DNA of 64,000 nucleotides from Adiantum capillus-veneris. Taxonomy: Eukaryota; Streptophyta; Polypodiopsida; Polypodiales; Pteridaceae. Numbering within the stretch: position 1 is the first letter of the stretch; each line of letters begins with the position of its first letter. The translations under genes were made by a program, and so were the position numbers. Positions 11,506-22,033 of the stretch are shown here, piece by piece. Under the pieces are notes generated by a model. The model was not told the origin of the DNA, ran no database searches, and was given only the letters and a program-made list of their open reading frames with translations. The stretch is taken from positions 6,709,001-6,773,000 of the forward strand of contig CM043967.1 of NCBI GenBank assembly GCA_014529385.2, read 5' to 3'.

Positions 11506-12234
11506 ATGGCCACAAACCCCTCTGACCAACTCCAGGCGTGCAACACTTTTTTGCAGCATCTTGTAGAGTCTATTCGTGCGGCCTGGCCAGCTCCCGCAAT
11601 CGAGGCACGAGTCACAGAGCTGGAAACACAGGTAACGGCTTTGCAGGTTAGCATCACCAATTTAACAAATCAAAATGTGGAATTAACTACGGCAGCTCGG
11701 TGGAAAACTGAAGAAATACAGGCACTCAGGGGGGCTAATTCTGTGTTTTTGGCTTCCATTCAAGATAAATTTCTACAATTACAAACGCAGAATAGCCTTG
11801 CCACTTATTTAGCATCTCATGCTGGTGATGTGATGATTAGCATGAATGATCTGGATGCCTTAACAGTGGAGATGCAGGAGGACCTCCACAGTTTTTTGGA
11901 GAATCAACTACAGTGTTGGAGAACAAGGCTGACTGTTGAGGTGATAGCGCATCAACCAAGTCAGCAGGTTGTCATGAGGCAACCTGAGCCATCGAACACT
12001 GACAGAGGTAAGAATGTTGTTCCAGAAGGTTTTGATATTGCTAATTGGGTGAAAGCTACAGAAAATTGTGCTCAGGCCCAGGCTCATGTCTCTCATTTGC
12101 AACAAGTGATACATCGCCTTCGTAAGGAGCGGCGCAGGTTATGTTTTTGGGTGGAGACTTTGGCTCATTCCTTCTCGCTCAGTCTTCCACCATGTCCTCC
12201 TTTTTGGCTTGCACTAAATAGATACTTGTCTTGA
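11506..12234 (+). CDS. Post-pol coiled-coil ORF, 242 aa
   Basis: An ATG at 11,506 opens an uninterrupted 242-codon frame between integrase and the 3' LTR, sense to the element. It begins MATNPSDQLQACNTFLQHLV. Residues about 28-90 (VTELETQVTALQVSITNL and following) show heptad-like spacing suggesting a coiled coil. Residues 130-220 are mixed charged, with a basic stretch (RLRKERRRL) near 205, and the C-terminus is hydrophobic and Pro-rich. There is no signal peptide or clear membrane span. Athila-type elements carry an env-like ORF at this position, but nothing here identifies an envelope. An intact frame next to a ruined pol is notable. Function unknown. Confidence 0.6.
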   Translation: MATNPSDQLQACNTFLQHLVESIRAAWPAPAIEARVTELETQVTALQVSITNLTNQNVELTTAARWKTEEIQALRGANSVFLASIQDKFLQLQTQNSLATYLASHAGDVMISMNDLDALTVEMQEDLHSFLENQLQCWRTRLTVEVIAHQPSQQVVMRQPEPSNTDRGKNVVPEGFDIANWVKATENCAQAQAHVSHLQQVIHRLRKERRRLCFWVETLAHSFSLSLPPCPPFWLALNRYLS

Positions 12235-12461
12235 TATTATCCTCTGCATACACCTCTTTCTCCTTTGCCGCAGGCGCCTCAGTCTATTTCTTTGCCCAAC
12301 ACAATTTACTCCAAGAGATCCTTGGCTGGAGCACACTGAGATAGATCCACATCTCTTGGCCGAGGTGTATCGGGCTCATCGTGAAGATTTTCAAGGATTT
12401 GGCTACATCAACATTTCTTCCTCACCAGAGCAGGTCGAAGAACAACAACCGAAGCCTTCCA

Positions 12462-12477
12462 ACTAGAGGGGCTAAAG
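12462..12477 (+). other. Polypurine tract of Tat-like element
   Basis: CTAGAGGGGCTAAAG lies immediately before TGTGGGTTATCG. The core AGGGGCTAA resembles the GGGGAGGGCTAA tract of the two related elements at 24,477 and 45,210. Confidence 0.6.
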
Positions 12478-12895
12478 TGTGGGTTATCGCAATCCACCGT
12501 GGGTGCCAAATGTTACGGCAAAAGCCGCACACTGCGGTCCTGCGGAGTTTGAAACATAGCGGACTAGGAGTCATGCGGCTTTGGGGCAGTTATTCATAGG
12601 ATATCATAAGACAGGATGGGGGTCTGCACCGTTCCCGATCTGCGTTGAAGCAGCGGTTGTATATGGGGAGGCATACCTGTCTTTGGGAATATCACTAATA
12701 TTCATGTTATCAAATACATCGTCTCTCTTGTACTTTGTGTTCTGATATACATCAATGAGGAAGGTAGTGTTCTATTTGTTGTAATATGTCTTAAGTTCTG
12801 TCTTCCTGTGTTCTGTTTTTTGAATAATGTAAGACACTGTGCGGGTAATCATTCCCATAATGCTTATTGATCCTCTGCGGGCAATAGACATTACA
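12478..12895 (+). mobile_element. 3' LTR of Tat-like element
   Basis: The LTR runs from TGTGGGTT, directly after the purine tract, to ATTACA at 12,895. It is about 418 bp. An alternative start is TGTTACGG at 12,511. The end is fixed because an unrelated integrase reading frame resumes at 12,896. No partner LTR is found in the window, so neither identity nor target duplication can be read. Confidence 0.6.
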
Positions 12896-13760
12896 ATGAG
12901 ATTCCTTTAAGGCCTATGATGGGAGCTAGGGATTTTGCTAAGTGGGATATAGACTTTGTAGGTCCAATTTCACCGCCCTCTTATAGAACTCACGCCCAAT
13001 ATATCATTGTTTCCACGGACTATCTCACTAAATGGGCTGAAGCTAAAGCCACACAGAAATCAAATGCAAGGACCACTGCACAATTTCTACATGAACACAT
13101 CTTTTTTAGATACAGTCTACCAATAGAGCTTCTCAGCAATCGTGGCACACATTTCATTAATGAATTCATTGAAAACCTTCTAGATGAATTCATGGTAATT
13201 CACAAGAAGTCTGCTCCATACCATCCACATGCTAATGGACAGGCTAAAGATACAAACAAAACCTTATGTACTGTATTGACTAAAATAGTATCTAATTCAA
13301 GGATTGATTGGGATGGAAATTTGCACTCTACATTGTGGGCTTACAGGGTAGCCTATAAGACATCTATTGGAACAACACCGTATAACATGGTGTTTGGTCT
13401 TAATGCTATCTTGCCCATGGATTTTTTAATCCCAACGCTCAGGGTATCTAAGCAACTAGAATGGACATGCCATGAATTATCTTTGAGAATAGATGAGCTT
13501 GAAAGGCTAGATGAGTTTATATCTACGCCGCTCATAAAAGAAGGCAAAAAGAGTTTTTTGATAAGCATGTACGCTCCAAAGAATTTGAGACATCCGATTA
13601 TGTCTTGGTTTCTTCGTTAAAACAACATGCCAAGAAACTTAAAAATCATGGGATGGGACCTTTGTGATCAAAGATCTATCACCAAGTGGGATTGTCAAGC
13701 TTGCCACATTAGATGGGAAAAAATTACCCAACTGGATTAGTGGATGCAGGTTGAAAAAGG
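12896..13760 (+). pseudogene. Integrase fragment of a second gypsy element
   Basis: The frame opens with IPLRPMMGARDFAKWDIDFVG, the linker into an integrase core (first Asp in DIDFVGP). The second Asp is replaced: LLSNRGTHF where VSDRGTHF is expected. The Glu position reads NGQAKDTNK where NGQAESTNK is typical, so two of the three catalytic residues are altered. 13,620-13,760 carries the C-terminal module (GTFVIKDLSPSGIVKLATLD and WISGCRLKK) after a frameshift. The N-terminal part is missing because the Tat-like element is inserted at 12,895. Confidence 0.85.
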
Positions 13761-13888
13761 ATCATTTGTCACTAATCCAGGACATACTTCACAAAATCAT
13801 GAGGAGAAAAAAAAGACTTAAGAAAAATAGTGAATAGTCAAAGAAGCTCAAGCAAAGCAAAGGAACAAATGGCAAAGACAAAGTTTCT

Positions 13889-14548
13889 ATGACAAGGGTA
13901 GAAGCAAGGACCACCACTATAAATCAATGTACTCAAAGTAACAAAACTAATGAAAATGATATGGTGGATCCCACAATAAAATTCAAGGTTGGAAGTAACC
14001 AAGTGGAAGCACGTGCGCTTCTAGATTGTAGAGCCAAGGAAAATCTTATTTCCTATAGCTTATACAAGAATCTTGTACTTGAGGAGAAAATCCAATCCAC
14101 ACAACAAGACATTCAAAGCTATTCGTAGCATTCAATTAAGGCTGTAGGATGGATGATCATACTTGTACAAATCAACCAATATGTCTATGTGCATAAGTTT
14201 TATGTGGTAGATGATAAACCAGTGCAACATCCATTACTGCTCAATCAGCCATGGAAAAGAAAGTACAATGTACAGATTGATTGGAGATGTGATACAATCA
14301 ACATTCAACATCCACAAGAAATCCATGTGGTTCCATTTGTTGTACACACAATTGACAAACCATCGATAGTGGAGTCAAGAGATAAGGGAAAACAACCCTC
14401 CCTTCCAGCAGTTCAACAATGGATACCAAAGAGCAATTCAAAGGAGATTAATTTTGCATACTCCCCACCAAAGGTAGTTACAGCCAACAAAGAAAAAATG
14501 GCAGTGAATATTTTAGGTAAACCAACAAAGCAAAGGAAATTGGCATAG
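13889..14548 (+). pseudogene. Retropepsin-like domain downstream of integrase
   Basis: Two adjacent frames (13,889-14,128 and 14,153-14,548) look like a protease. ARALLDCRAKENLISYSLY matches the active-site strand and following helix, but the Asp-Thr/Ser-Gly triplet reads D-C-R. LLLNQPWKRKYNVQIDW matches the C-terminal G-R/Q-PW motif. Sequence between it and the integrase end at 13,760 appears continuous and lysine-rich. A protease downstream of integrase is unusual, since in Ty3/gypsy it normally precedes RT. It may be a real extra ORF or a fragment of another element placed there. Confidence 0.55.
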
Positions 14549-15252
14549 CTCGCAAAAACACCTAAGTAGGTCTGGATCAAGAAGGATGAAGTCGCAAAAT
14601 TTTGAAAGACCATGCTCAAAGCCACCTCTCTCCAATGACATATGAAACACTTAAAAAATAAAACCTACACTATATCACAAAAATATGGGTTCCAAAGAGG
14701 TTGATTGCAGTTCAAGGCAATCGAGACAAGCTCTATATTCCAAGGAGATAGGGCAGGGACTCCCTTCAGTACAAACACTTGAGATCCAACCAACACAAAA
14801 GCCAAGCCAACCAAAACAAAACGAGAAGAAGATTTGGGTACCCAAGAGATTATGGAAAGCTTAGAAGAGTGAGCCTCAGAGTTGGATTCCTAAACAGCAG
14901 ACCAAGCCTACAACATATTTCCTCTTTGGATTCACATAAGTGTGCAACCCCATGACGACAGACGGACCAACAATACAAGTGGATCCAATGTCAATTAAAC
15001 AAAGAGACACACAATAAGAATGCTTATTATTTCACCTCTCTAAAATAGGTTATGCCAAAATAGAAAATTTCAACATTGAATGTCAATAAGCATATTGCTT
15101 ATACACTCTTCTCGCACATCATTAATTTTTTCCATGCATTGATTGAGTATGCATATATGGCTACACTACATGGCTTGCATTAGCACAATGTTGATACCCA
15201 TGCACAAAACATACCCTATGGTGATACACCATCATTCAAGAGGACTCCAACT
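14549..15252 (+). pseudogene. Decayed tail with W-[VI]-P-K repeats
   Basis: Short frames on the plus strand repeat a tryptophan motif: QQWIPKSN (about 14,420), KIWVPKRL (14,835) and SWIPKQQ (14,885). This suggests a repeat-containing C-terminal region of the post-integrase ORF, interrupted by several stops. From about 14,960 to 15,250 nothing coding is visible. Confidence 0.4.
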
Positions 15253-15266
15253 AGGAGGGGGGGAGG
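15253..15266 (+). other. Candidate polypurine tract
   Basis: AGGAGGGGGGGAGG is followed after three bases by TGGTAATGCG, which would be an LTR start at 15,270. It lies at the expected place, after the post-integrase ORF. Confidence 0.45.
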
Positions 15267-15269
15267 CAT

Positions 15270-16490
15270 TGGTAATGCGAACCCACAACAAGCATAAAAG
15301 AGTGCTAAAAAGGGCATTATTTTCTACGTTTTTGGGTTTTTGTGTTTGATTACGGAAATTTTTGGTGAAGCCGAGTAGCTATGCCCTTATTTAACTTGAT
15401 TCTACAAATATATGAGGACAAACGCCAAAAATGAGCCTCTAGGTGTGTGTGTGTGTATATATATATGTAACAATAGCAATTTTTGAGCTAAAAATGATAA
15501 AACAGGCAATCCAACAAAAAATATCATTAATAAATGTACCTAAAGGGATATCATTGTTGTTTTTGAATTACTTATATTTATTGGTATTTTTTAAAATTGA
15601 TTTTCTAGTTTCTTTTTATTTTTGCAATTTTTTGAAGAAAAAACAAAGAAAATTAGAAAAAGCACGTGAGATGGTGACGAAACAACAAAAGGAAAAATCT
15701 AGGAGTGATCAACAAGTCAAGGGAAACAAATGATGAAGTCGGGGTGCAATTATGAGAAAGTTGTAGAAAGTCCAATCTGGCCAGTTTTTGGGAAAATGAC
15801 CAGTTTTCCAAAAATTGGGCAAATGGAGTCCAAATTGAGTAATTTTTGAGCTTAAAGTGCATTTTGTGATGAGATAGAAGCACATGTCAAATTTTGTGGC
15901 AAGTGGTTCCGAGACCCCCGATATAAGATATTTTGACCCGACCTACTAGCTCATTTTCACTATTCACACTTAGAGGGAGCTTGAGTGACCTAGAGCGCGC
16001 GGACCTTCTACAAATTTGTATGATGCCCATGACATATCAATCAATTCCAGATATGAGAGGTAGGTTCATCACCATGTGCTCTTCATGTTCAATGCTAACT
16101 TCAATGCGAAAAATTAACAAAAGCGGCAATGTGGCATTTCAAAGTCTGAAAATAGTTTCTATGCCAAAATCATGCTCATTACATGTTCAAATCTCATTCC
16201 AGGCATATATGTATGATGTACATGCTATGAGCTATGCATGAGTCAAATATAATCTCATTCAAAGTTGAGCTATGCATGAGTCAAATATCATCTCATTCAA
16301 AGCACATAGACATCATATGTGTATGATGTCTCAGAGCATAAAATGAGCACCCAAATGCACTTTTGTCAACTTGCAAAGTATCCATAGGCCCTAATTAGCT
16401 TGTGATTTGATTTTGAAATCATTTGGATAGCTAGAAGCTGAAAAACTTCTAGATTGAGTAAAAAGACTCAACTTTTGGACTTGGATTACG
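15270..16490 (+). mobile_element. LTR-like non-coding block
   Basis: The block starts TGGTAATGCG after a purine tract and ends just before an ATG that opens a Gag-like frame at 16,501. It contains a GT/TA run near 15,442-15,466 and a 38-bp direct repeat (GCTATGCATGAGTCAAATAT at 16,231 and 16,269). I found no clear 3' terminus or tRNA-like primer site, so the right end is uncertain. Confidence 0.35.
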
Positions 16491-16500
16491 CGCAGGATCA

Positions 16501-17345
16501 ATGGAAGCCAGTAAATCACCAGTAAAGAAGAAGAGGCTCACCTTGAAAGACATCATTGTAGTGGTGGAGCCATTCACAATTCCCAATGAAACAATGAAGC
16601 CGATAAAACATGGATGGACAAAGAAACTCTAGAAACTGAGGGCATAAAGCTATATCAAGGGACATTTTAGGATCCACAAGGCAATACAGTGGACGTGCCG
16701 ATGATTCCAAGGGAACTCATTGAATATGCAAGCAAAGAAGACATCTTCAATCACCTGGAAAGAGTAGACCTACATGGATTCTTTACATCTATGCTGGCAA
16801 GGGTTGATTTTCAGAGAATCTTTGAGCTGACTACCATAATCAAGAAAGATGGCAAAGCAATCCTCACCACACTTCAAGGATAAATTAAAGAAGTGACCAT
16901 TACACCTTCGATTATTGCAGATTCCTTGTGGTTGCACAATGATGGCAGCTTAGTTAGAGAAAGAAGAGACGTAGTGGAAGTGTGCTCTCAAAAGAAAACC
17001 GTCACCACCCTCACTTGGGCATTGAGAAGCATTGTGCCAAAAGATGTGACTTATGCTCAGTATATACATGAATAGGTAGTGGGCTTGGGAATTGGTAAGC
17101 CCAAATACATTGGTGGAGCAGTGATCTTAACCAAAATTGCATATGAATCTATTGGAACAAGAGGACAGTGGCCGCACCCACCAACTCAAAATGAATGGCT
17201 AAGGCTAAAAGAGGATGCAGAAGATGAACCACTAGTGGCACCACCTGTCTCAACAAGGTTCAAGAGAAAGATAGAGACACTACTAGAAGAAATTCTAAAG
17301 AGCCACCAAAGAAGAAAGGAAAGATGGTGGCTCCAGATGAGATGA
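16501..17345 (+). pseudogene. Athila/plant-transposon gag-like ORF, decayed
   Basis: An ATG at 16,501 begins MEASKSPVKKKRLTLKDIIV and is soon stopped. The frame resumes at 16,689 (ELIEYASKEDIFNHLERVDL), 16,893 (IIADSLWLHNDGSL, EVCSQKKTVTTLTWALRSIV) and 17,079 (GGAVILTKIAYESIG). Only a few stops (TAG/TAA) separate them, so the original was a single ORF of at least 280 codons. The pattern resembles the large N-terminal domains of Athila-type Gag and 'putative plant transposon protein' families, but I cannot place it exactly. Confidence 0.5.
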
Positions 17346-18660
17346 TAGATCTCAAGGAAAAATTAGAGCTCCAAGAATTGACCATTTAGAGACCAAGAGG
17401 AAGCCCAAGGGCTGCAAGAGCAAGTGCAAGAGCGGATAACTAGGCCATATAGGCCTTGGAAGCTTAGATCATTGCACTTCAAAAAGAGCTAAAATTAGAG
17501 AAAAGACAAAGAGTTCACATAGCCAAAGGCTCTTTGGCATCTGAGGAAAGACTTCAAAAAGAGCAACAAGAGTTCCAAGAAGAAAATACTAGCTGAACGG
17601 TCAATTAGAAACATTGCAAGAGCTTCTAGTTAGCAATGCAAAATAAGCCACCAAAAGAGACAAGATGATACAGAAGCAACTGGCAGAATTATGACAAGAG
17701 GTGGAGAGAGACAGAGGTTAAGATAGAGATCCGGGTCCAAGTGACTCAAGAGTTAGTGCCCAACAAGAGCAAATGGAGATTCTAGAAAGCTCCAAGGAAC
17801 CTATATTGGTGGAGATACCTCCACAAATTCAAGAGGAAGAACAAAACCTGACAATGGAGGACAAGGCCCGTCTTTGAACTTTGATAGAAGGTGTCATAGC
17901 AGCAATAGATTGGGAATAGAGGATGATGCCCTCTGTGGGAGTGCTATGGCTAGATAAAAATGTAATCAGAGAAGAATGGATGAAGCCATCCCTCCCTTAC
18001 CCTTTGCTCAAGTATGAAGTGCTCACAATAAGGAAAAGAATTGAAGCAGAGGAGAGGAAACCACTTTTTGAGGGAGACATCAAACATCAAGCAGTTCTAA
18101 GAGAATAGTAGACTCATAACCAAAGTGGAGAAAAGGCTTGCTCACAAAGTACGTGACATACCTAGTATGTCTAGTTGATGCTTCAAAATCTCTCAAAGAT
18201 GATGTCTCCTACAGCCCAGTATCGAGGATGAGAACCTTTTCAAGGACCACTCAATGCTTATGGAAAAGCATCCAGCCTGGCTTAATTACCCCAATCTTCC
18301 ACCACCCAAAGAAGGAGAGAGAATAAGAGGGACTTATATGGTAAAAACCCTAGCGGGTGCAATTAATCTCTTCATTGGCTCTCTCAATTTGACTTGCGTG
18401 ATGTTAAGGAAGATCTACAAAACACTGCTAGTCTGCATCTAGGTTTTCATGTCGCACAAAGCTATGGACTTAAGTATACTATCAACAGGAAACACTCTCC
18501 TCAAATTGCCCTATGACCTCTCAACTCAATCCTTGCAACAAGTGCTACACCACTTCTACCAACGGTTGATGTTTTTACCTAGCTTCCACATGCAAGCCTT
18601 TGAAGAGGCTTTTTACACAGGTTTCTTCACATATGATAGTAGGATTTTTTAACCAACAGT
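17346..18660 (+). pseudogene. Coiled-coil tail and decayed C-terminal part
   Basis: Sequence at 17,340-17,700 translates to Glu/Lys/Gln-rich stretches (LKEKLELQELTI, LQKELKLEKRQR, RLQKEQQEFQEEN) with heptad character, broken by stops. Short frames at 17,923-18,108, 18,138-18,442 and 18,449-18,652 continue on the same strand in changing frames. They are probably the remainder of the gag-like ORF. No pol domain follows. Confidence 0.4.
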
Positions 18661-19012
18661 AAGTATCGATAACATTAGATATGAATCATACTTGAAGATA
18701 ATTAATCCATTGGGGTTCTATTGTGAGCAATGAAACGGATTGAAGATCAGACAAAGACATGGACCACTCATGTCAGGGACGACATGGACCAGTCATGTTA
18801 GGGACGACATGGATGCGGAGGGAAGAGTGTTGAGTGATGGAGCACTAAGAAGAATCACCCATTTTTGTAATATTTAATTTTGATAGATTTGAGAGATTAT
18901 TTATGATTGGAATGTGCCTCTTAAGAGGAATGTATATAAGACAAAGTTTTGTAACCCTAGTAAGACTTTTGAATTAATCAATCTTTGCATTATTGTGTGA
19001 TGTGTCTCTGTG

Positions 19013-19078
<66 letters not shown>

Positions 19079-19612
19079 CTTATCTCTTTGATATGCTTGC
19101 TACGGAGCAGGCATTGCAAAACTGACACTATTAATCAGTTAGCATCAACGAGGGCTACATACCAACATCACCAAGCTTGTAGAGATTTAGCTTCGTCGTG
19201 AGGCAAGCTTCCACGAGCTTCTGAGTGAATTATCTTGCAAATTGTGTGTCTGTTTTGCAAGTTCATCATACCAGTAGGTTCACGATGAGTAGAGCTACAC
19301 ATTAGGATCAAAATAGTTGAGGATCGGTGACTTGTAATAGACTGCCTATCTTCATACGTGTTTGCTGCACCAAGTGGTTACGAGCAGGATATAGGGTTAG
19401 AGTCCATAAGGTAGTGACGTCTTGGTAAGTGAAGTAACCCCTGTGAGTTTTGAGGCGATTCAAGGACTTTGGTCTTGATTTTAGTAGCGTGAGCGTTGTA
19501 GGTTGGTTTGCAATCACAAGCACATAGGATGTTTGGATATGATTTCCTCAAGTAGTGAGTGTCTTAGAAGGTCAAGTAGGTGATTGAAAACCATCTATTA
19601 GCTTCCATGTGC
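18661..19612 (+). mobile_element. LTR-like block with TATA box and (GA)n
   Basis: A TGTATATAAG box lies at 18,931-18,940, followed by a transcript-leader-like stretch and a 62-bp (GA)n run at 19,015-19,076. Just upstream, GGGACGACATGGA occurs twice in tandem (about 18,778-18,830). The architecture is that of an LTR promoter region, but termini cannot be set. The non-autonomous element is inserted in or next to it at 19,612. Confidence 0.4.
19015..19076. repeat. (GA)n microsatellite
   Basis: About 31 uninterrupted GA units. It gives spurious Arg-Glu and Leu-Ser frames on the two strands. Confidence 0.95.
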
Positions 19613-21175
19613 TGATGGGGGCTTTTCACAAGCCAAGCTCCCATACCCCTCTTCTCTCGTCCCCACCCCATGAAAACCCCCTCTTAGGGAGGGAGTGATA
19701 AAAGGCATTGGAAAAAGTAAGAAAAAAATAAAGTATGATTATGTAAATATATGAGAAAGGTAAAATAGGCCACCTCATGCCTGCGGGGTAGCCCATCCCC
19801 ACCTTGCCTCCTTTTTCTTCATTGTTGCCCCACCATGTGTCCCTTTTCCTCTCCTCCACTCAAAAGGTCAACCCCCTCTCTCTTCCCCTTGTCCTTTCTC
19901 CTTTCTCTCTCCCCTCAAGCTACCCCACCTCTCACCAATAATGCATTCTAACTCACCAATAATGCACCCTAACTCACATGCAACTTATGCTATCTTCCAA
20001 AATAGTATACCCCACCCCCCCTTTCTCTCTCCTATCATATCCCATGACCCAAATACCCCCCTCCCTCTCTAAAGGGTTCCATGTCTCTTGTCTTGTAGCT
20101 AAATAACCTCCCCCACACTCACACACACTCCGTTTCACTGAAAAAGGTGCCCACAGACCCATCCCCACCCAGTGGTTACCTGATTTTTCTTGTGTTCACA
20201 CACATCTGCACACAGATTCACCTCTGAACACACTCCCCTCTCTCTCCTCTTGTAATTACTTTATTCTCCATGTCACCTCTCATTTTCAATTCACCCATCT
20301 CTCTCTCTCTTAGTCTCTCTCTCATGAGACTGCTGTTCTGGCACATATACACACAGCCAGACAAGTGGGGCCCACAGTCACATGGCCTATGTAGATAATG
20401 ATTTCTTCATTTCTAAATTCTAGAATTTCTCCCCCCTCCTCCCCTATATAAAGAGGGGTCACCATCACACTAAACACACAGAACATCACTAACGAACACA
20501 CTATGCATTGTGTGTGCCTAGTACACACACACACACACCCACACCATCACCATCACCATCACCGCCATCACCATGCTTGTCTTGAGCATGACCTCTACAC
20601 CCTTGGGCTATGGAAGATGAAGGGCAACTAAATGAAGGATGATGGCCATAACCCTTGTGCGAGTCTTCGCCATCAACTCCCACCTATCCGCCATGTGCTC
20701 TACCACGCTCTCCCTTCTCATTCCCCTACCCTATGCTCCCCATTTCATCGCCTTATTCTCTAAATAAAGCTTGAGGTTTTGTGAGTATGTTTTCTTGCAA
20801 TGTTTTGCCCATGTGAGGTGTGCGGAATCGCCACCTAGTCTTGTGTTTGGAGTGAGCTTGTGTATGTGTGAAGGGTGTGCGGATTCGCCATCCTTTTGTG
20901 GTGCCTAAGTACTAAGCCGCTATACTCCCTCCCTCACTCTCTCTCTCTCTCTCTCTCTCACACTTGATCTCATTCCCTTTCCTCTTCATCATTACTCCCA
21001 AGCATCCATCTCTCTTGGATGAAAACTTTGTTATGGTGGTGTGTTGTTTGCGTCCTAGCCGCTAAAGCTAGGTGGTGCCCCCTGTTCGCTTTACCGTGAC
21101 AGGCTCGAGGCGCGCCATTCGGTCCCCGGTGTTTTAGAGGCCGTCGGGGGTTTGGGGTTCACTTTGCTCCCGTCA
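19613..21175 (+). repeat. 5' LTR of non-autonomous element
   Basis: 1,563 bp, TG...CA ends. Pyrimidine-rich U3, TATATAAA at 20,445-20,452, a CA repeat and CACCAT repeats (about 20,520-20,575), AATAAA near 20,764 and a (CT)n run at 20,938-20,960. Aligned by eye with the 3' LTR, the largest differences are a 9-bp CTCTCTCCT deletion, a 6-bp CACCAT unit and (CT)n length, all in the copy at 24.5-26.1 kb. Confidence 0.93.
20445..20452 (+). promoter_or_regulatory. TATA box of 5' LTR
   Basis: TATATAAA in the context CCCCTATATAAAGAGGGG, conserved in the 3' LTR at 25,316-25,323. It is the likely RNA polymerase II promoter of the element, about 830 bp into the LTR. Confidence 0.7.
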
Positions 21176-21176
21176 T

Positions 21177-21195
21177 TTGGTGCCCCCACGGAGGA
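21177..21195 (+). other. Primer-binding site
   Basis: TTGGTGCCCCCACGGAGGA begins 1 bp after the LTR end. The TGG start complements a tRNA CCA end. The same 19 nt occur at the primer site of the Tat-type element at 52,147-52,165 (opposite strand). The tRNA is not identified; the layout resembles Tat/Ogre-type sites more than the initiator-Met site. Confidence 0.85.
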
Positions 21196-21248
21196 TCTTT
21201 TTATGAAACCCTTCAGTTTACAAGACTGAAACCCCTAAACTATTGTGA

Positions 21249-21714
21249 ATGGATGAATGGCTAGCAGGATTTGCTAATTGGAAGACAGAAGAAGAAGAGC
21301 TCCAAGCACAACTAGACGAACTCCGCATCTCCATCGAAGCTCGAGTGCCAGGCGTAACAGTAATCGATTTGCAGTGGGAGAGTCAACCAACATGCCTAAC
21401 CCAGGGGATATACATAGGCCAAGTGCCAAGAAGAAGAAGGAGAAGGTCGAAACCATGTCCGCAACCTATAACCAACCCACAAGAACAAAATGGAAGGAGC
21501 TCTACACAATAGAGAATCAACACTATTCTACTTTGAGAATCGGGTAACTCAAGTCACCGAGGTAATTATCACAGTCAGTTTTCAAGTCGCACCTGATGCT
21601 GCAGCACAGATAATGGAAGCATTGGCTCACACTCTCACTAGAGAAACTAGGGATCTACTGAGTTTGTTTCAGGAAAGATCACCACCCTCTCCCACAAGCT
21701 TGGACAGTGACTAA
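21249..21714 (+). pseudogene. 5' leader ORF, frameshifted
   Basis: An ATG at 21,249 starts MDEWLAGFANWKTEEEELQA, a helical, Glu-rich segment. The likely frame then moves twice: through GDIHRPSAKKKKEKVETMS (about 21,400) and into FENRVTQVTEVIITVSFQV with RETRDLLSLF (21,540-21,700). The product would be about 150 residues with a basic patch. It sits upstream of gag where Tat-type elements often carry an extra ORF. No similarity to the leader ORFs of the Tat-type element is apparent to me. From 21,715 to 22,033 I see only untranslated leader. Confidence 0.45.
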
Positions 21715-22033
21715 GCACCTCTAAGCTTCACATGAATCAGTACAACCTACCTCAAGACAGATCACACATACCAACACGTGTACGCTCAATCAAGGTAATA
21801 CTGGATTTGAAGGCTCACTACCAGCATGTCATTGACACCATGTCGGGTGGGGAGCGGTTTTTGGAGGTTCTGGCATCAGATTAACCATTTGTCTTACCTT
21901 TGGTACAAGGCAATGTACCGTTTGAAGTTTTAATCTATGTCCTAGTATAAGAGGGTATACACGCCTCCTTGTAAAGAAGAAAAAAACTTTTGCAAGTTAA
22001 GCAGTGTGTCTTTCTAGCTCTCTCTCAGTAATC

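Larger units (their letters stand above)
5117..12895 (+). mobile_element. Decayed Tat-like Ty3/gypsy element lacking a 5' LTR
   Basis: The order gag, zinc knuckles, protease, RT, RNase H, integrase, post-pol ORF, purine tract and 3' LTR runs on the plus strand. All pol domains carry stops or frameshifts. The protease has the DGG active site and GRPW motif typical of the Tat/Athila side of Ty3/gypsy, and no chromodomain follows the integrase. The 3' LTR ends at 12,895 inside the integrase of another element, so this was an insertion. No 5' LTR is found upstream of gag. Confidence 0.8.

Noticed and set aside
4222-12895. One continuous element from 3 to 12.9 kb
   Set aside because: The 3-4.8 kb integrase is minus strand and chromovirus-like, whereas 5.1-12.9 kb is plus strand and Tat-like.
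20322-20683. Cys/Val-rich minus-strand frames in the non-autonomous LTR
   Set aside because: Arise from CA and CACCAT repeats antisense to the element.
21177-21195. Possible tRNA gene
   Set aside because: Only the 3'-end complement of a tRNA; position after an LTR shows it is a primer-binding site.
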